Of a stretch of DNA of 64,000 nt, positions 9,052 to 20,139 are shown piece after piece (the stretch's first letter is position 1; the number at the start of each line of letters is the position of its first letter). The notes under the pieces are model-generated. The model was not told the origin of the DNA. It ran no database searches and worked only from the letters and a program-made list of their open reading frames with translations. Origin of the DNA: Ideonella dechloratans (GTDB lineage: Bacteria; Pseudomonadota; Gammaproteobacteria; Burkholderiales; Burkholderiaceae_C). The DNA lies in NCBI RefSeq assembly GCF_021049305.1, contig NZ_CP088081.1:1364001-1428000 (forward strand). The letters run 5' to 3'. The translations under genes were made by a program, and so were the position numbers.

Positions 9052-10845
9052 TTACTTGGCCCAGCTGTCCCGCAGGCCGGTGATGCGGTTGATCACCGGG
9101 GCGTCGGCGCGGTGGTCCAGTCGGTCCGTCACGAAGTAGCCGTGGCGTTCGAACTGGTAGCGGGCCTCGGGCGGGGCATGGGCCAGGGAGGGCTCCAGGT
9201 AGCCCTGGACGATCTTCTTGCTGCCCGGGTTGAGCACGCTGAGGAAGTCGCGGCCGCCGGCATCGGGCTGGGCCTCGGTGAACAGACGGTCGAACAGGCG
9301 GATCTCGGCGGCCACGCCGTCGTGCACGCCCACCCAGGTGAGCACGCCCTTGACCTTGACCGCGTCGGCGCCCGGCGTGCCGCTCTTGGTGTCGGGCAGC
9401 ACGGTGGCGGTCACGGCGGTGACGCTGCCGTCGGCATCCTTCTCGCAGCCGGTGCACTCGATGACATAGCCGTACTTCAGGCGCACCTTGTTGCCCGGGA
9501 AGAGGCGGAAGAAGCCCTTGGGCGGCACCTCGGCGAAGTCCTCGCGCTCGATCCACAGCTCGGGGCCCAGGCTGAAGCTGCGCTGGCCCAGTTCGGGGTG
9601 GTGCGGGTGGGCCGGGGCGCTGCAGGGCTCGCGGTGCTCGGCGCTGCCGAAGACCTCGGCGTAGTTCGTCAGCTTGAGCTTGACCGGGTCGATGACGGCC
9701 ATCGCGCGCGGGGCCTGCTCTTCCAGGTCGGCGCGCAGGGCGATGTCCAGCACCGAGTAGTCGATCCAGGCATTGGTCTTGGAGGCACCGGTGTCATCGG
9801 CCATCTTGCGCACGGCCGCGGGCGTGTAGCCGCGCCGGCGCATGCCGGCCAGCGTGGGCATGCGCGGGTCGTCCCAGCCGCTGACGTGCTTCTCGTCGAC
9901 CAGCTGCTTGAGCTTGCGCTTGCTGGTGACGACGTAGCTGAGGTTCAGGCGGCCGAACTCGTACTGCTTGGGCAGCGGGTGGGCCAGCAGGCCGGCGTCC
10001 GCCAGGTTCTCCAGCAGCCAGTCGTAGAAGGGCCGCTGGTCCTCGAACTCCAGGGTGCAGATGGAGTGGGTGATGCGCTCCAGCGCGTCCTCGATCGGGT
10101 GCGCGAAGGTGTACATCGGGTAGATGCACCACTTGTCGCCCGTGTTGTGGTGGGTGGCGCGGCGGATGCGGTAGATGGCCGGGTCGCGCAGGTTGATGTT
10201 GGGCGAGGCCATGTCGATCTTGGCCCGCAGCACCATGCTGCCGTCGGCGTGCCGGCCGTCGCGCATCTCGCGAAAGCGCGCCAGGTTTTCGGCCACAGTG
10301 CGGTCGCGGAAGGGGCTGTTGGTGCCCGGGGTGGTGAAGTCGCCGCGGTTGGCGCGCATCTCCTCGGGCGTCTGCTCGTCCACATAGGCCTGGCCGCGCT
10401 CGATCAGCGTCTCGGCCGCCCGGTACATGAAGTCGAAGTAGTTGCTGGCGTAGTAGAGGTGGGGGGTGCCGAAGGCGTTCCAGTCCCAGCCCAACCACTT
10501 CACCATCTCCTCGATGGCGTCGACGTACTCCTGCTCTTCCTTCTCGGGGTTGGTGTCGTCGAAGCGCAGGTGGCAGACGCCGCCGTAGTCGCGCGCCAGG
10601 CCGAAGTTCAGGCAGATGCTCTTGGCGTGGCCCACATGCAGATAGCCGTTGGGCTCGGGCGGAAAGCGCAGCCGCACCTTGGCCGGGTCGGGCTGCCCGG
10701 CCGCGTGGTGGGCGGCGTCACCCGGGGTGCCGCCAAAGGGGCGGTGGGCATAGGTGCCGGCTTCGAGGTCGCGCTCGATGATGGCGCGCAGGAAGTTGGC
10801 GGGCTTGACGGCTTCGTGGGCCGGGGTGTTCTTGGTGTCGCTCAT
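9052..10845 (-). CDS. glnS: Glutamine--tRNA ligase
   Basis: 597-residue class I aminoacyl-tRNA synthetase charging tRNA-Gln. Seen: the HIGH-type motif PPEPNGYLHVGHAKS, RFDDTNPEKEEQEYVDAI, GWDWNAFGTPHLYYASNYFD, MASPNINLRDPAIYRI, CIYPMYTFAHPIEDALE, and the KMSKS-type VVTSKRKLKQL, followed by two C-terminal anticodon-binding beta-barrels. The start MSDTKNTPAH is chosen because the longer frame runs into a gap with no ribosome site; the first 30 residues are a variable leader. Slightly longer than the E. coli enzyme because of an insertion near HREPCSAPAHPHH. Confidence 0.97.
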   Translation of the reverse strand: MSDTKNTPAHEAVKPANFLRAIIERDLEAGTYAHRPFGGTPGDAAHHAAGQPDPAKVRLRFPPEPNGYLHVGHAKSICLNFGLARDYGGVCHLRFDDTNPEKEEQEYVDAIEEMVKWLGWDWNAFGTPHLYYASNYFDFMYRAAETLIERGQAYVDEQTPEEMRANRGDFTTPGTNSPFRDRTVAENLARFREMRDGRHADGSMVLRAKIDMASPNINLRDPAIYRIRRATHHNTGDKWCIYPMYTFAHPIEDALERITHSICTLEFEDQRPFYDWLLENLADAGLLAHPLPKQYEFGRLNLSYVVTSKRKLKQLVDEKHVSGWDDPRMPTLAGMRRRGYTPAAVRKMADDTGASKTNAWIDYSVLDIALRADLEEQAPRAMAVIDPVKLKLTNYAEVFGSAEHREPCSAPAHPHHPELGQRSFSLGPELWIEREDFAEVPPKGFFRLFPGNKVRLKYGYVIECTGCEKDADGSVTAVTATVLPDTKSGTPGADAVKVKGVLTWVGVHDGVAAEIRLFDRLFTEAQPDAGGRDFLSVLNPGSKKIVQGYLEPSLAHAPPEARYQFERHGYFVTDRLDHRADAPVINRITGLRDSWAK

Positions 10846-10942
10846 GAAAGCGCAGGGTGTCCTGTGAGCGGGCCGATGGTGGCCCGGTGATCCTGCGAAT
10901 TGTAGCGACGCCCCCCTGGCCGCGCCGGGCAAGGGGGCGGTC

Positions 10943-11767
10943 TCACATCCCCTTGAACCGGGGGGCGTAGATGCGGCTGACGGCCAGGCGCTCCGGGCGC
11001 TGGTGCAGGGTCAGCTGGACCCGTCCGGCCTCGTCGCGCAGGGCCTGGGCGATGGCGTCGGCCCGCACGATGGTGCCGCGGTGCACCTGCCAGAAGCGCT
11101 GCGTGTCCAGCTGCGGCAGCAGCTCGCGCAGCGACATGCGGATCAGGTATTCGCGCTCGGCGGTCAGCACCCGCACGTACTTGTCGGCCGCCTCGAAATA
11201 GACCACCTCGCCCACCGGCACCATGTGCACCGCGGTGCCCACGCTGGCCTGGATCAGCTGCAGCGGCGCACCGGCCGGCGCGGCGGCGGTGCCCGGGCCG
11301 CCCAGCAGCTGGCGCAGGCGCTCGACCAGGGCGGCGTCCTCGCCCCCTGCGGCCGGGCCGGCCGGCGCGCTCCGCTGGGCCAGCAGGCCTTGCAGCCGCC
11401 GGCAGGTGGCGGCCAGGCGCTAGGCCTGCACCGGCTTGAGCACATAGTCCACCGCGCTGGCCTCGAAGGCCTGCAGCGCGTACTGGTCGTAGGCGGTGAC
11501 GAAGACGATGAGCGGCAGCGGCCGCTCGGCCGGCCAGTCCTCGACGATGGCCTGGGCCGCCTCCAGCCCGGTCTGGCCGGGCATGCGGATGTCCAGGAAG
11601 AGCAGCTCGGGCAGGGCGGCCAGGGCCTGGACCACGGCTTCCTCGCCGTCCGGTGCAGTGGGCAGCAGCTGCAGCCCGGGCCAGGCGCGTTGCAACTCCA
11701 CGGTCAGCGCGCGGGCCAGCAGGGGTTCGTCCTCGGCGATCAGGGCGGTGGGGGCGGGTGTGTTCAT
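10943..11767 (-). pseudogene. LytR/AlgR-type response regulator interrupted by an in-frame TAG
   Basis: Reading one frame from the ATG at 11767 to the stop at 10943 gives a complete LytTR response regulator, broken only by an amber codon at 11420-11422 (codon 116). The receiver half has the acidic pair EDE, phospho-acceptor D59 in LFLDIRMPG, a conserved T and KP in YVLKPVQA. After the TAG the frame continues RLAATCRRLQGLL through a linker into a LytTR DNA-binding domain (VVYFEAADKYVRV, FWQVHRGTIVRADAI). CAG or GAG to TAG is a one-base change. A GTG at 11242 could restart translation of the DNA-binding domain alone. It follows the sensor kinase by 5 bp. Recent nonsense mutation or sequence error are both possible. 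Confidence 0.85.
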
Positions 11768-11772
11768 GGGGG

Positions 11773-12885
11773 TCAGTCCAGGGGCAGGGTGAGGTCGGCG
11801 CTGGCGCCCCCCTCTGGCGGCTCGCTCAGGCGAAAGCTGGCGCGCCCGCCGAACAGGGCCTGCAGGCGTTCGCGCACCTGCTGGGTACCGAAGCCGGTGC
11901 CCGGCGCGGCGGTGCCGTCCCGCTGCGCCGCGGCCAGGCCGCGGCCGGTGTCGCGCACCTGCAGGTGCAGCTGGCCTTCTGTCGCCCAGGCGCGCACCGT
12001 CAGCCGGCCGGGGCCGCGCTGGGGTTCCAGTCCGTGCTTGATGGCGTTTTCCACCAGGGGCTGCAGCAGCAGCGGTGGCACGGGCAGGTCAGCCAGCTCG
12101 GCCGGCAGTTCCAGCGCGGTATGGAGTCGGTCGCCCATGCGCACCTGCATCAGGGCCAGGTAGTCGGCCAGGCGGGCGAACTCGACCGACAGGGCGTGGC
12201 GCTCGACCCGGGTGGCCTGCAGCGTGCCGCGCAGGAAGTCGATCAGCCGGTCCAACATCGCCTGGGCCTGGGCCGGGTCCACGCCGATGAGTGCCCGCAG
12301 ATTGGCCAGGGTGTTGAACAGCATGTGCGGCTCCAGCTGGCTTTCCATCAGCTTGAGCTGGGTTTCAGCCGCCAGACGTTGGGCGGCCTCGGCCCGCGCC
12401 TGGGTGGCGGCCAGCCGGCCGCGCAGCCAGAACAGGTAGGTGGCGATGACGCCGATGGAGATGCTGAAGGTCAGGGTGCCGGCCGAGCCGGCCTGGCGCC
12501 CCAGCTCCCAGGGCAGGGGCAGGTGGTAGCCGGTGGCGGCATTGCCCAGGGCCACGCCGACGGTGTAGCCCGCCAGGGTGCCCAGCAGCAGCACCGGCAC
12601 CATCAGGGGCCAGCCGGGCCAGTGGTGGTGGGCCTCCTCGTCGTCGGGATGGCGGTGGCGCACCCAGCGGGCGGTGGTCCGGCGTCCGGCCTCGATGAAC
12701 ACGGTGCAGCCCAGGCCGATGGTGTTGGAGTAGACCAGGCTCTCCCAGAAGCCGCGGCCGCCCTGCAGCACCGTGATGAACAGCGCCACGCCGGTGCAGA
12801 TGAGCAGGGCGCGCAGCACGTTCACGGCGATCACCCGGGGGGAGGGGAGTCGGCCGGCGGCCGGTGACATGGCGGGGGTGTTCAT
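11773..12885 (-). CDS. LytS/YehU-type sensor histidine kinase
   Basis: 370-residue membrane kinase. About four hydrophobic segments occupy residues 18-155, followed by a short coiled region (ATQARAEAAQRLAAETQL) and the His_kinase domain with H187 in QLEPHMLFNTLANLRALIG. The ATPase domain shows PPLLLQPLVENAIKHGLE (N box) and RDTGRGL, then GFGTQQVRERLQALFG (G box). It would phosphorylate the LytTR regulator immediately downstream, which is interrupted. There is no sensor domain beyond the membrane part. The upstream DUF2306 gene ends 32 bp before its start, so the three probably form one transcript. Confidence 0.88.
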   Translation of the reverse strand: MNTPAMSPAAGRLPSPRVIAVNVLRALLICTGVALFITVLQGGRGFWESLVYSNTIGLGCTVFIEAGRRTTARWVRHRHPDDEEAHHHWPGWPLMVPVLLLGTLAGYTVGVALGNAATGYHLPLPWELGRQAGSAGTLTFSISIGVIATYLFWLRGRLAATQARAEAAQRLAAETQLKLMESQLEPHMLFNTLANLRALIGVDPAQAQAMLDRLIDFLRGTLQATRVERHALSVEFARLADYLALMQVRMGDRLHTALELPAELADLPVPPLLLQPLVENAIKHGLEPQRGPGRLTVRAWATEGQLHLQVRDTGRGLAAAQRDGTAAPGTGFGTQQVRERLQALFGGRASFRLSEPPEGGASADLTLPLD

Positions 12886-12917
12886 GGTTCTGCGGAGATT
12901 GTGGTGGGCGGGGGCGG

Positions 12918-13361
12918 TCACAGCCATCCCAAGGCGTGGTGCCACAGCCACTGGCCCAGGAAGCGCCCCGGGGCCAGGGCGAAGAGGCCGGCGCCGACGC
13001 AGCCACCCCAGAAGGTGCCGCGCATGGCCTTCTGGTGGGAGACCATCTGGCCCCGCCGGGCCCACAGCACGCCGCCGATGACACCGAAGAAGGTCAGGGC
13101 GGTGAGCAGGTGGATGGGGGTGTAGCCGGCGATGTTGGGCAGGTGGAAGTCGCGGATGAAGAGGCTGCTGACCGCCGCGGTGAGCATCAGGCCGCCCCAG
13201 AGGCGGCCCAGCATCTTGTGGCTGGGCGTGCCCTTGCGCCGCCACAGGATGAAGGGGCCCAGGCACAGGGCCGAGAGGGCGGCCGCCAGGTGAACGGCGA
13301 TGGCCGGGCGCAGGCTGGCGAAGGGGGCGAAGAGCGTGGCGAGGGGATGCAGGGGGTCCAT
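12918..13361 (-). CDS. DUF2306-family small membrane protein
   Basis: 147-residue protein with four predicted membrane helices: around residues 20-40 (AVHLAAALSALCLGPFILW), 55-70, 85-105 and 120-135. The sequence RRKGTPSHKMLGRLWGGLML, with HK and RxxG between the first two helices, is the hallmark of the DUF2306 family, whose function is not known. The start MDPLHPLATLF is the first good ATG. It is the first gene of a probable operon with a LytS-type kinase and LytTR regulator, which suggests a role in the same membrane-sensing circuit, but this is inference. Confidence 0.75.
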   Translation of the reverse strand: MDPLHPLATLFAPFASLRPAIAVHLAAALSALCLGPFILWRRKGTPSHKMLGRLWGGLMLTAAVSSLFIRDFHLPNIAGYTPIHLLTALTFFGVIGGVLWARRGQMVSHQKAMRGTFWGGCVGAGLFALAPGRFLGQWLWHHALGWL

Positions 13362-13498
13362 GGCAGGTCGTCCTTGATCGGATGAACTGCATGGTCCCCG
13401 GGCGGGCTCGCCGGGGCCAGCCGAATGCGACGAAAGGGGGGGCGGGCGGCGCCAACGGCAGCCGGCGTGCGCGAATGGCGGCCGGCCGGCGGGGCTCT

Positions 13499-15121
<1,623 letters not shown>

Positions 15122-15245
15122 GACTTCCTCCAGAGAATCTTGTGGTGCCTGGAGCCGTCCCGGGGAGGGCGCCCCAAGTAAAATGCCAGTCTATCCAAGA
15201 AACCCCAAGACCCCGGCGACCGCACCGGGGCAGGAGAAATTTGCC

Positions 15246-15968
15246 ATGGCTGGGCACTCGAAATGGGCCAATATCCAACACCGCAAGGGCCGTCAGGACG
15301 AAAAGCGGGGCAAGGTCTGGACGCGGGTGATCCGCGAAATCATGGTGGCCGCGCGCCAGGGCGGCGGTGACATCAGCGCCAACCCCCGCCTGCGTCTGGC
15401 GGTGGACAAGGCCAAGGCGGCCAACATGCCGGCCGACACGGTCAAGCGCAACATCGACAAGGCCACCGGCAACCTCGATGGCGTGACCTACGAGGAAATC
15501 CGCTACGAGGGCTACGGCATCGGCGGCGCGGCCATCATCGTGGACTGCATGACCGACAACCGGGTGCGCACGGTGGCCGAGGTGCGCCACGCCTTCAGCA
15601 AGTACGGCGGCAACCTGGGCACCGAAGGCTCGGTGGCCTTCCAGTTCAAGCACTGCGGCCAGATGATCTTCGCCCCCGGCACCTCGGAGGACAAGGTCAT
15701 GGACGTGGCCCTCGAATCGGGTGCCGAGGACGTCATCACCGACGACGACGGCGCCATCGAGGTGCTGACCGCGCCGGGCGACTTCGAAGCCGTGAAGAAT
15801 GCGCTGGAAGCCGCCGGCCTGACCCCCGAGGTGGCCGAGGTGACGATGCGCGCCGAGAACACCATTGCGCTGACCGGTGAGGACGCCGAGCGCATGCAGA
15901 AACTGCTGGACGTCATCGAGGACCTCGACGACGTGCAAGAGGTCTACCACAACGCCGAACTGGGCTGA
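15246..15968 (+). CDS. yebC: YebC/PmpR-family regulatory protein
   Basis: 240-residue YebC-family protein beginning [18 protein letters not shown], with [20 protein letters not shown] in domain 1 and the acidic C-terminal domain ([20 protein letters not shown]). Members bind DNA as regulators (PmpR), and more recent work links relatives to translation of difficult sequences such as polyproline. The gene is followed after 3 bp by purD, so it heads the purD operon. Strong start: AGGAGAAATTTGCC precedes the ATG. Confidence 0.96.
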   Translation: MAGHSKWANIQHRKGRQDEKRGKVWTRVIREIMVAARQGGGDISANPRLRLAVDKAKAANMPADTVKRNIDKATGNLDGVTYEEIRYEGYGIGGAAIIVDCMTDNRVRTVAEVRHAFSKYGGNLGTEGSVAFQFKHCGQMIFAPGTSEDKVMDVALESGAEDVITDDDGAIEVLTAPGDFEAVKNALEAAGLTPEVAEVTMRAENTIALTGEDAERMQKLLDVIEDLDDVQEVYHNAELG

Positions 15969-15971
15969 TCC

Positions 15972-17261
15972 ATGAACATCCTCGTCATCGGCAACGGCGG
16001 CCGCGAGCACGCCCTGGCCTGGAAGCTGGCCCAGAGCGAGCGGGTGCAGCGCGTCTTCGTGGCACCCGGCAACGGCGGTACCGCGCTGGACAAGCGCCTG
16101 ACCAACGTCGCCATCACCGACCCGGTCGCGCTGGCGGACTTCGCCCAGGCCGAGAAGGTCGGGCTGACGGTGGTGGGCCCCGAGGCCCCGCTGTCCCAGG
16201 GCGTGGTGGACATCTTCCGCGCCCGCGGCCTGCGCATCTTCGGCCCCACCCAGGCGGCCGCCCAGCTGGAATCGTCCAAGGCCTTCGCCAAGGACTTCAT
16301 GAAGCGGCACGCCATCCCGACGGCCGCCTACGAGACCTTCTCCGACCCGGCCGCGGCCCATGCCTACATCGACCGGCTGGGCGCGCCCATCGTCGTCAAG
16401 GCCGATGGCCTGGCGGCGGGCAAGGGCGTGGTCGTGGCGATGACGCTGGAAGAAGCCCATGCGGCCGTGCGCTTCATGCTGGAGGACAACACCCTGAGCG
16501 TGGTGCACAACGCCGGCGGTGCCCGCGTGGTGATCGAGGAGTTCCTGCAGGGCGAGGAAGCCAGCTTCATCGTGCTGTGCGACGGCAAGAACGTGTTGCC
16601 GCTGGCCACCAGCCAGGACCACAAGCGCATCGGCGATGGCGACACCGGCCCCAACACCGGGGGCATGGGCGCCTACTCGCCCGCGCCGGTGGTCACGCCC
16701 AATGTGCACGCCCGGGCGATGCACGAGATCATCCTGCCGACCATCCAGGGCATGGCCAAGGACGGCATCCCCTTCACCGGCTTTCTGTACGCCGGCCTGA
16801 TGATCGACACCGAGGGCAAGCCCAAGACGCTGGAATTCAACACGCGCATGGGCGACCCGGAAACCCAGCCGATCATGATGCGCCTGAAGAGCGACCTGGT
16901 GGAGGTGATGCTGCACGCCACCGACGGCACGCTCGACAAGGTGGAGCTGAACTGGGACCGCCGCTTCGCCCTGGGCGTGGTGATGGCCGCGGCCGGCTAC
17001 CCGATGAGCCCGCGCAAGGGCGACGTCATCACCGGCCTGCCGGCCGAGGCCGCGGGCACGGCCGACAGCATGGTCTTCCATGCGGGCACCGCGCAGCAGG
17101 ACGGCAAGACCGTGGTCACCGGTGGCCGCGTGCTGTGCGTGACGGCGCTGGGCGATTCGGCCCGCACCGCCCAGCAGCGGGCCTACGAGGTGCTGCGCGA
17201 CATCCATTTCGACGGCGCGCAGTGGCGCACCGACATCGGCCACCGCGCCATCAAGCGCTGA
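15972..17261 (+). CDS. purD: Phosphoribosylamine--glycine ligase
   Basis: 429-residue ATP-grasp enzyme joining glycine to phosphoribosylamine in step two of purine synthesis. Seen: MNILVIGNGGREHALAWKLA, VVGPEAPLSQGVVDIF, the ATP-grasp stretch PIVVKADGLAAGKGVVVA, EEFLQGEEASFIVLCDG, DHKRIGDGDTGPNTGGMGAY and LEFNTRMGDPETQ. Length matches the monofunctional bacterial enzyme. It starts 3 bp after yebC and is followed by a good terminator, so downstream genes may need their own promoter. Confidence 0.98.
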   Translation: MNILVIGNGGREHALAWKLAQSERVQRVFVAPGNGGTALDKRLTNVAITDPVALADFAQAEKVGLTVVGPEAPLSQGVVDIFRARGLRIFGPTQAAAQLESSKAFAKDFMKRHAIPTAAYETFSDPAAAHAYIDRLGAPIVVKADGLAAGKGVVVAMTLEEAHAAVRFMLEDNTLSVVHNAGGARVVIEEFLQGEEASFIVLCDGKNVLPLATSQDHKRIGDGDTGPNTGGMGAYSPAPVVTPNVHARAMHEIILPTIQGMAKDGIPFTGFLYAGLMIDTEGKPKTLEFNTRMGDPETQPIMMRLKSDLVEVMLHATDGTLDKVELNWDRRFALGVVMAAAGYPMSPRKGDVITGLPAEAAGTADSMVFHAGTAQQDGKTVVTGGRVLCVTALGDSARTAQQRAYEVLRDIHFDGAQWRTDIGHRAIKR

Positions 17262-17273
17262 GGCCGTTTCAAC

Positions 17274-17306
17274 AAGCCCGGTGGTGTCCAGCCGCCGGGC
17301 TTTTTT
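17274..17306 (+). terminator. Rho-independent terminator after purD
   Basis: AAGCCCGG pairs with CCGGGCTT (stem GCCCGGTGG/CCGCCGGGC with one G-T pair, 7-base loop), followed by six T. It lies 12 bp after the purD stop and 15 bp before hemF. Confidence 0.85.
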
Positions 17307-17321
17307 ACATTCGAGGTAGCC

Positions 17322-18242
17322 ATGGACAGCGAGGCGCTCAGAGCCTATTTCTACGAACTGCAGGACAACATCGTCAGCACCCTCGGCGAGATCGACGGCC
17401 AGCCGTTCCGGTCCGTGCGCTGGAAGCGCGAGCCCGGCGAACGGCTGGAGGGCGAAGGCCTGACCCGGGTGCTGGAGGGTGGCGGACTGCTGGAGCGAGG
17501 GGGCTGCAACTTCAGCCACGTGCATGGCCGCTCGCTGCCGCCGTCCGCTACCGCCCACCGGCCCGAATTGGCCGGGGCGTCCTTCGAGGCCATGGGCGTG
17601 TCGCTGGTCTTCCACCCGCGCAACCCCTATGTGCCCACGGTGCACATGAACGTGCGGGTCTTTGCCGCCCTGCCGGCCGGGCGCGACCCGGTCGTCTGGT
17701 TCGGCGGCGGCATGGACCTGACGCCCTACTATGGCTTCGAGGAAGATGCGGTGCACTTCCACCGCAGCTGTCGCGACGCGCTGGACCCCTTCGGCGCCAG
17801 CCTGTACCCGCGCTTCAAGACCTGGTGCGACGAGTACTTCTTCCTGAAGCACCGCGACGAGCCGCGGGGCGTGGGCGGCATCTTCTACGACGACTTCAAC
17901 GAAGAAGGCTTCGAGCACAGCTTCGCGATGACCCGTTCGGTGGGCGACGCCTTCCTCAAGGCCTATTTGCCCATCGTCGAGCGCCGGCGCGACATGCCCT
18001 ACGGCGAACGCGAGCGCGACTTCCAGGCCTACCGGCGGGGCCGCTATGTCGAGTTCAACCTGGTCTATGACCGCGGCACGCTGTTCGGCCTGCAGTCTGG
18101 CGGGCGCACCGAGGCCATCCTGATGTCCATGCCGCCGGTGGTGAACTGGCGCTACGACTGGCAGCCCGAGCGCGGCACGCCCGAAGCCAGGCTCTACACC
18201 GATTTCCTGCGCCCGCGCGACTGGGCGGCGGAAGGCGCTTGA
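17322..18242 (+). CDS. hemF: Oxygen-dependent coproporphyrinogen III oxidase
   Basis: 306-residue HemF, which uses O2 to decarboxylate coproporphyrinogen III to protoporphyrinogen IX in haem synthesis. Seen: [54 protein letters not shown] and [17 protein letters not shown], which contain the conserved His and acidic residues. Full length. Its last codons overlap the probable TTG start of nadD, so the two are likely translationally coupled. Confidence 0.98.
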   Translation: MDSEALRAYFYELQDNIVSTLGEIDGQPFRSVRWKREPGERLEGEGLTRVLEGGGLLERGGCNFSHVHGRSLPPSATAHRPELAGASFEAMGVSLVFHPRNPYVPTVHMNVRVFAALPAGRDPVVWFGGGMDLTPYYGFEEDAVHFHRSCRDALDPFGASLYPRFKTWCDEYFFLKHRDEPRGVGGIFYDDFNEEGFEHSFAMTRSVGDAFLKAYLPIVERRRDMPYGERERDFQAYRRGRYVEFNLVYDRGTLFGLQSGGRTEAILMSMPPVVNWRYDWQPERGTPEARLYTDFLRPRDWAAEGA

Positions 18243-18856
18243 GCGAACCGGGCATGCGGCGCGTCGGCCTGTTCGGTGGCAGCTTCAACCCGCCGCATCG
18301 GGCCCACCTGGCCTTGGCCCGGCTGGCCTGCGACGTGCTGGCGCTGGACGAACTGCGCTGGCTGCCGGCCGGCCAGCCCTGGCAGAAGCCGGTGGGTGAA
18401 CTGGCCGCACCCGAGCACCGTCTGGCCATGGTGCAGGCCCTGGCCCAGGGCGAACCCCGGTTTGTGGTGGACAATCGCGAACTTTGCCGCCAGGGGCCCA
18501 GCTACACGCTGGACACGGTGCGTGAACTGTCCGCCGAGCAGCCGGGCACCGAATGGGTGCTGTTGATCGGCCAGGACCAGTACGCGCGCCTGGCCAGCTG
18601 GCACGGCTGGCGGGAGCTGTTGGCGTCGGTGACGCTGGCGGTGGCCGGTCGTGAAGGACAGGCGGTGCAGGCACCGCCGACGCTGGCCGGGGTGCCGCAC
18701 CGTTGCGAGGTGCTGCCCCTGCCGCAAATGGACATCAGCGCCACGGACATCCGGGCGCGGGTGGCGGCCGGTCTGCCGATCTCTCCTCTGGTGGGGGACG
18801 CGGTGGCACGCTATATTGATCAACACAGCCTCTACCGGGCCCCGCCCGGCCACTGA
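18239..18856 (+). CDS. nadD: Nicotinate-nucleotide adenylyltransferase
   Basis: 205 residues from a TTG at 18239, or 200 from an ATG at 18254. It adenylates nicotinate mononucleotide in NAD synthesis. The nucleotidyltransferase signature [18 protein letters not shown] starts at about residue 9, and the second signature is [19 protein letters not shown] near the C-terminus. The TTG start overlaps the hemF stop (TTGA) with GGAAGG just upstream; the ATG has no clear ribosome site, but the short leader is not conserved, so either is possible. The stop abuts rsfS directly. Confidence 0.96.
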   Translation: MSEPGMRRVGLFGGSFNPPHRAHLALARLACDVLALDELRWLPAGQPWQKPVGELAAPEHRLAMVQALAQGEPRFVVDNRELCRQGPSYTLDTVRELSAEQPGTEWVLLIGQDQYARLASWHGWRELLASVTLAVAGREGQAVQAPPTLAGVPHRCEVLPLPQMDISATDIRARVAAGLPISPLVGDAVARYIDQHSLYRAPPGH

Positions 18857-19648
18857 ATGGACATCCGAAAACTGCAACGCGCCATCGTCGATGGCCTGGA
18901 GGACGTGAAGGCCCAGGACATCCTGGTCTTCAACACCGAGCAACTCTCGCCCCTGTTCGAGCGGGTGATCGTGGCCTCGGGCACCAGCAACCGGCAGACC
19001 AAGGCGCTGGCCTCCAGCGTGCGCGAGTCCGTCAAGGCCGCGGGCCTGCAGGTGCTGCGCACCGAGGGCGAGGACAACGGCGAATGGATCATCGTGGACT
19101 GCGGCGCCGCCGTGGCCCACATCATGCAGCCGGCCATCCGCGACTACTACCGCCTGGAGGAAATCTGGGGCGGCAAGCCGGTCAAGCTCAAGGTGGGCAG
19201 CGCCAAGACCTCCCTGGTCAAGGCCTCGGAGCCGATGGACGAAGACGACGCCCCCACCCCGGCCAAGAAGAAGCCTGCGGCGAAGAAGGCCGCCGCTGAG
19301 GTCAAGGCCGCCAAGCCGGCCCCGGCCCGCAAGGTGAGCAGCGGCACGGCCACCAGCGCCCAGAAGGCGGCACCGGCCAAGACCACGGCGGCCAAGACCA
19401 CGGCGGCCAAGAAGGCCGCGCCCAAGAAGGCCGTGACCCGCAGCACCGGCACCACCCGCAAGGCCGCCGAGGCCAAGCCGGTGCAGACGGTGGTGGTGGG
19501 CAAGCCCGCCAAGAAGACCAGCGCCAAGGCGGCGCCGGCCAAGAAGGCGGCACCGGCACGCAAGGCGGCGGCGCCCGCCAAGGTGGCGGCCAAGGCCCCT
19601 GCCAAGAAGGCCGCCCCGGCGAAGAAGGCAGCCGCCAAGCGCGGCTGA
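18857..19648 (+). CDS. rsfS: Ribosomal silencing factor RsfS with long Lys/Ala-rich tail
   Basis: 263-residue protein. Residues 1 to about 115 are a standard RsfS domain ([61 protein letters not shown]), which binds ribosomal protein uL14 and blocks subunit joining during starvation. Residues from about 125 to the end are a low-complexity tail of AAK, PAKK and KAA units resembling bacterial histone H1-like proteins; ordinary RsfS proteins end near residue 110-140. The tail would be strongly basic and disordered and could bind RNA or DNA. Operon neighbours nadD and rlmH are the usual ones. Confidence 0.94.
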   Translation: MDIRKLQRAIVDGLEDVKAQDILVFNTEQLSPLFERVIVASGTSNRQTKALASSVRESVKAAGLQVLRTEGEDNGEWIIVDCGAAVAHIMQPAIRDYYRLEEIWGGKPVKLKVGSAKTSLVKASEPMDEDDAPTPAKKKPAAKKAAAEVKAAKPAPARKVSSGTATSAQKAAPAKTTAAKTTAAKKAAPKKAVTRSTGTTRKAAEAKPVQTVVVGKPAKKTSAKAAPAKKAAPARKAAAPAKVAAKAPAKKAAPAKKAAAKRG

Positions 19649-19671
19649 CGCGCCGGCCGCTTTCCTGCCCG

Positions 19672-20139
19672 ATGCAGCTCATCATCGCCGCGGTCGGCCA
19701 GCGCCAGCCGGCCTGGGCCGACGCGGCCTACGAGGACTTCGCCAAGCGCTTTCCGCCGGAAATGCGCCTGACGCTCAAGGCTGTCAAGGCCGAGCCCCGC
19801 GGCAGCAAGACCGCCGAGCAGCTGATGGCCGCCGAGGCCCAGCGTCTGGAGGCCGCGGTGCCCAAGGGCGCCCGGCGCGTGCTGCTGGACGAGCGGGGCA
19901 CCCGCCTGACCACCGCCCAGCTGGCCCAGCGCTTCGAGTTCTGGCTGGGCGACGGGCGGGATGTGGTCTTCTTCATCGGCGGGCCCGATGGGCTGGACCC
20001 CCAGCTCAAGGGCACGGCCGACGAGAGCCTGCGCCTGTCGGACCTGACCTTGCCGCACGCCTTCGTGCGGGTGTTGCTGGCCGAGGCGCTCTACCGCGCC
20101 TGGTCGCTGCGCAACGGGCACCCCTACCACCGTGAGTGA
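19672..20139 (+). CDS. rlmH: 23S rRNA (pseudouridine1915-N3)-methyltransferase
   Basis: 155-residue SPOUT-class methyltransferase that methylates pseudouridine 1915 of 23S rRNA. Seen: [38 protein letters not shown], the SAM-binding knot [12 protein letters not shown], and the invariant C-terminal [18 protein letters not shown]. Length is exactly typical. Its end overlaps the GTG start of the next gene by 8 bp. Confidence 0.97.
   Translation: MQLIIAAVGQRQPAWADAAYEDFAKRFPPEMRLTLKAVKAEPRGSKTAEQLMAAEAQRLEAAVPKGARRVLLDERGTRLTTAQLAQRFEFWLGDGRDVVFFIGGPDGLDPQLKGTADESLRLSDLTLPHAFVRVLLAEALYRAWSLRNGHPYHRE

Noticed and set aside
19255..19640. Repetitive DNA that could be mistaken for a CRISPR or tandem repeat array
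   Set aside because: It encodes the AAK/PAKK tail of RsfS; no constant repeats with unique spacers.
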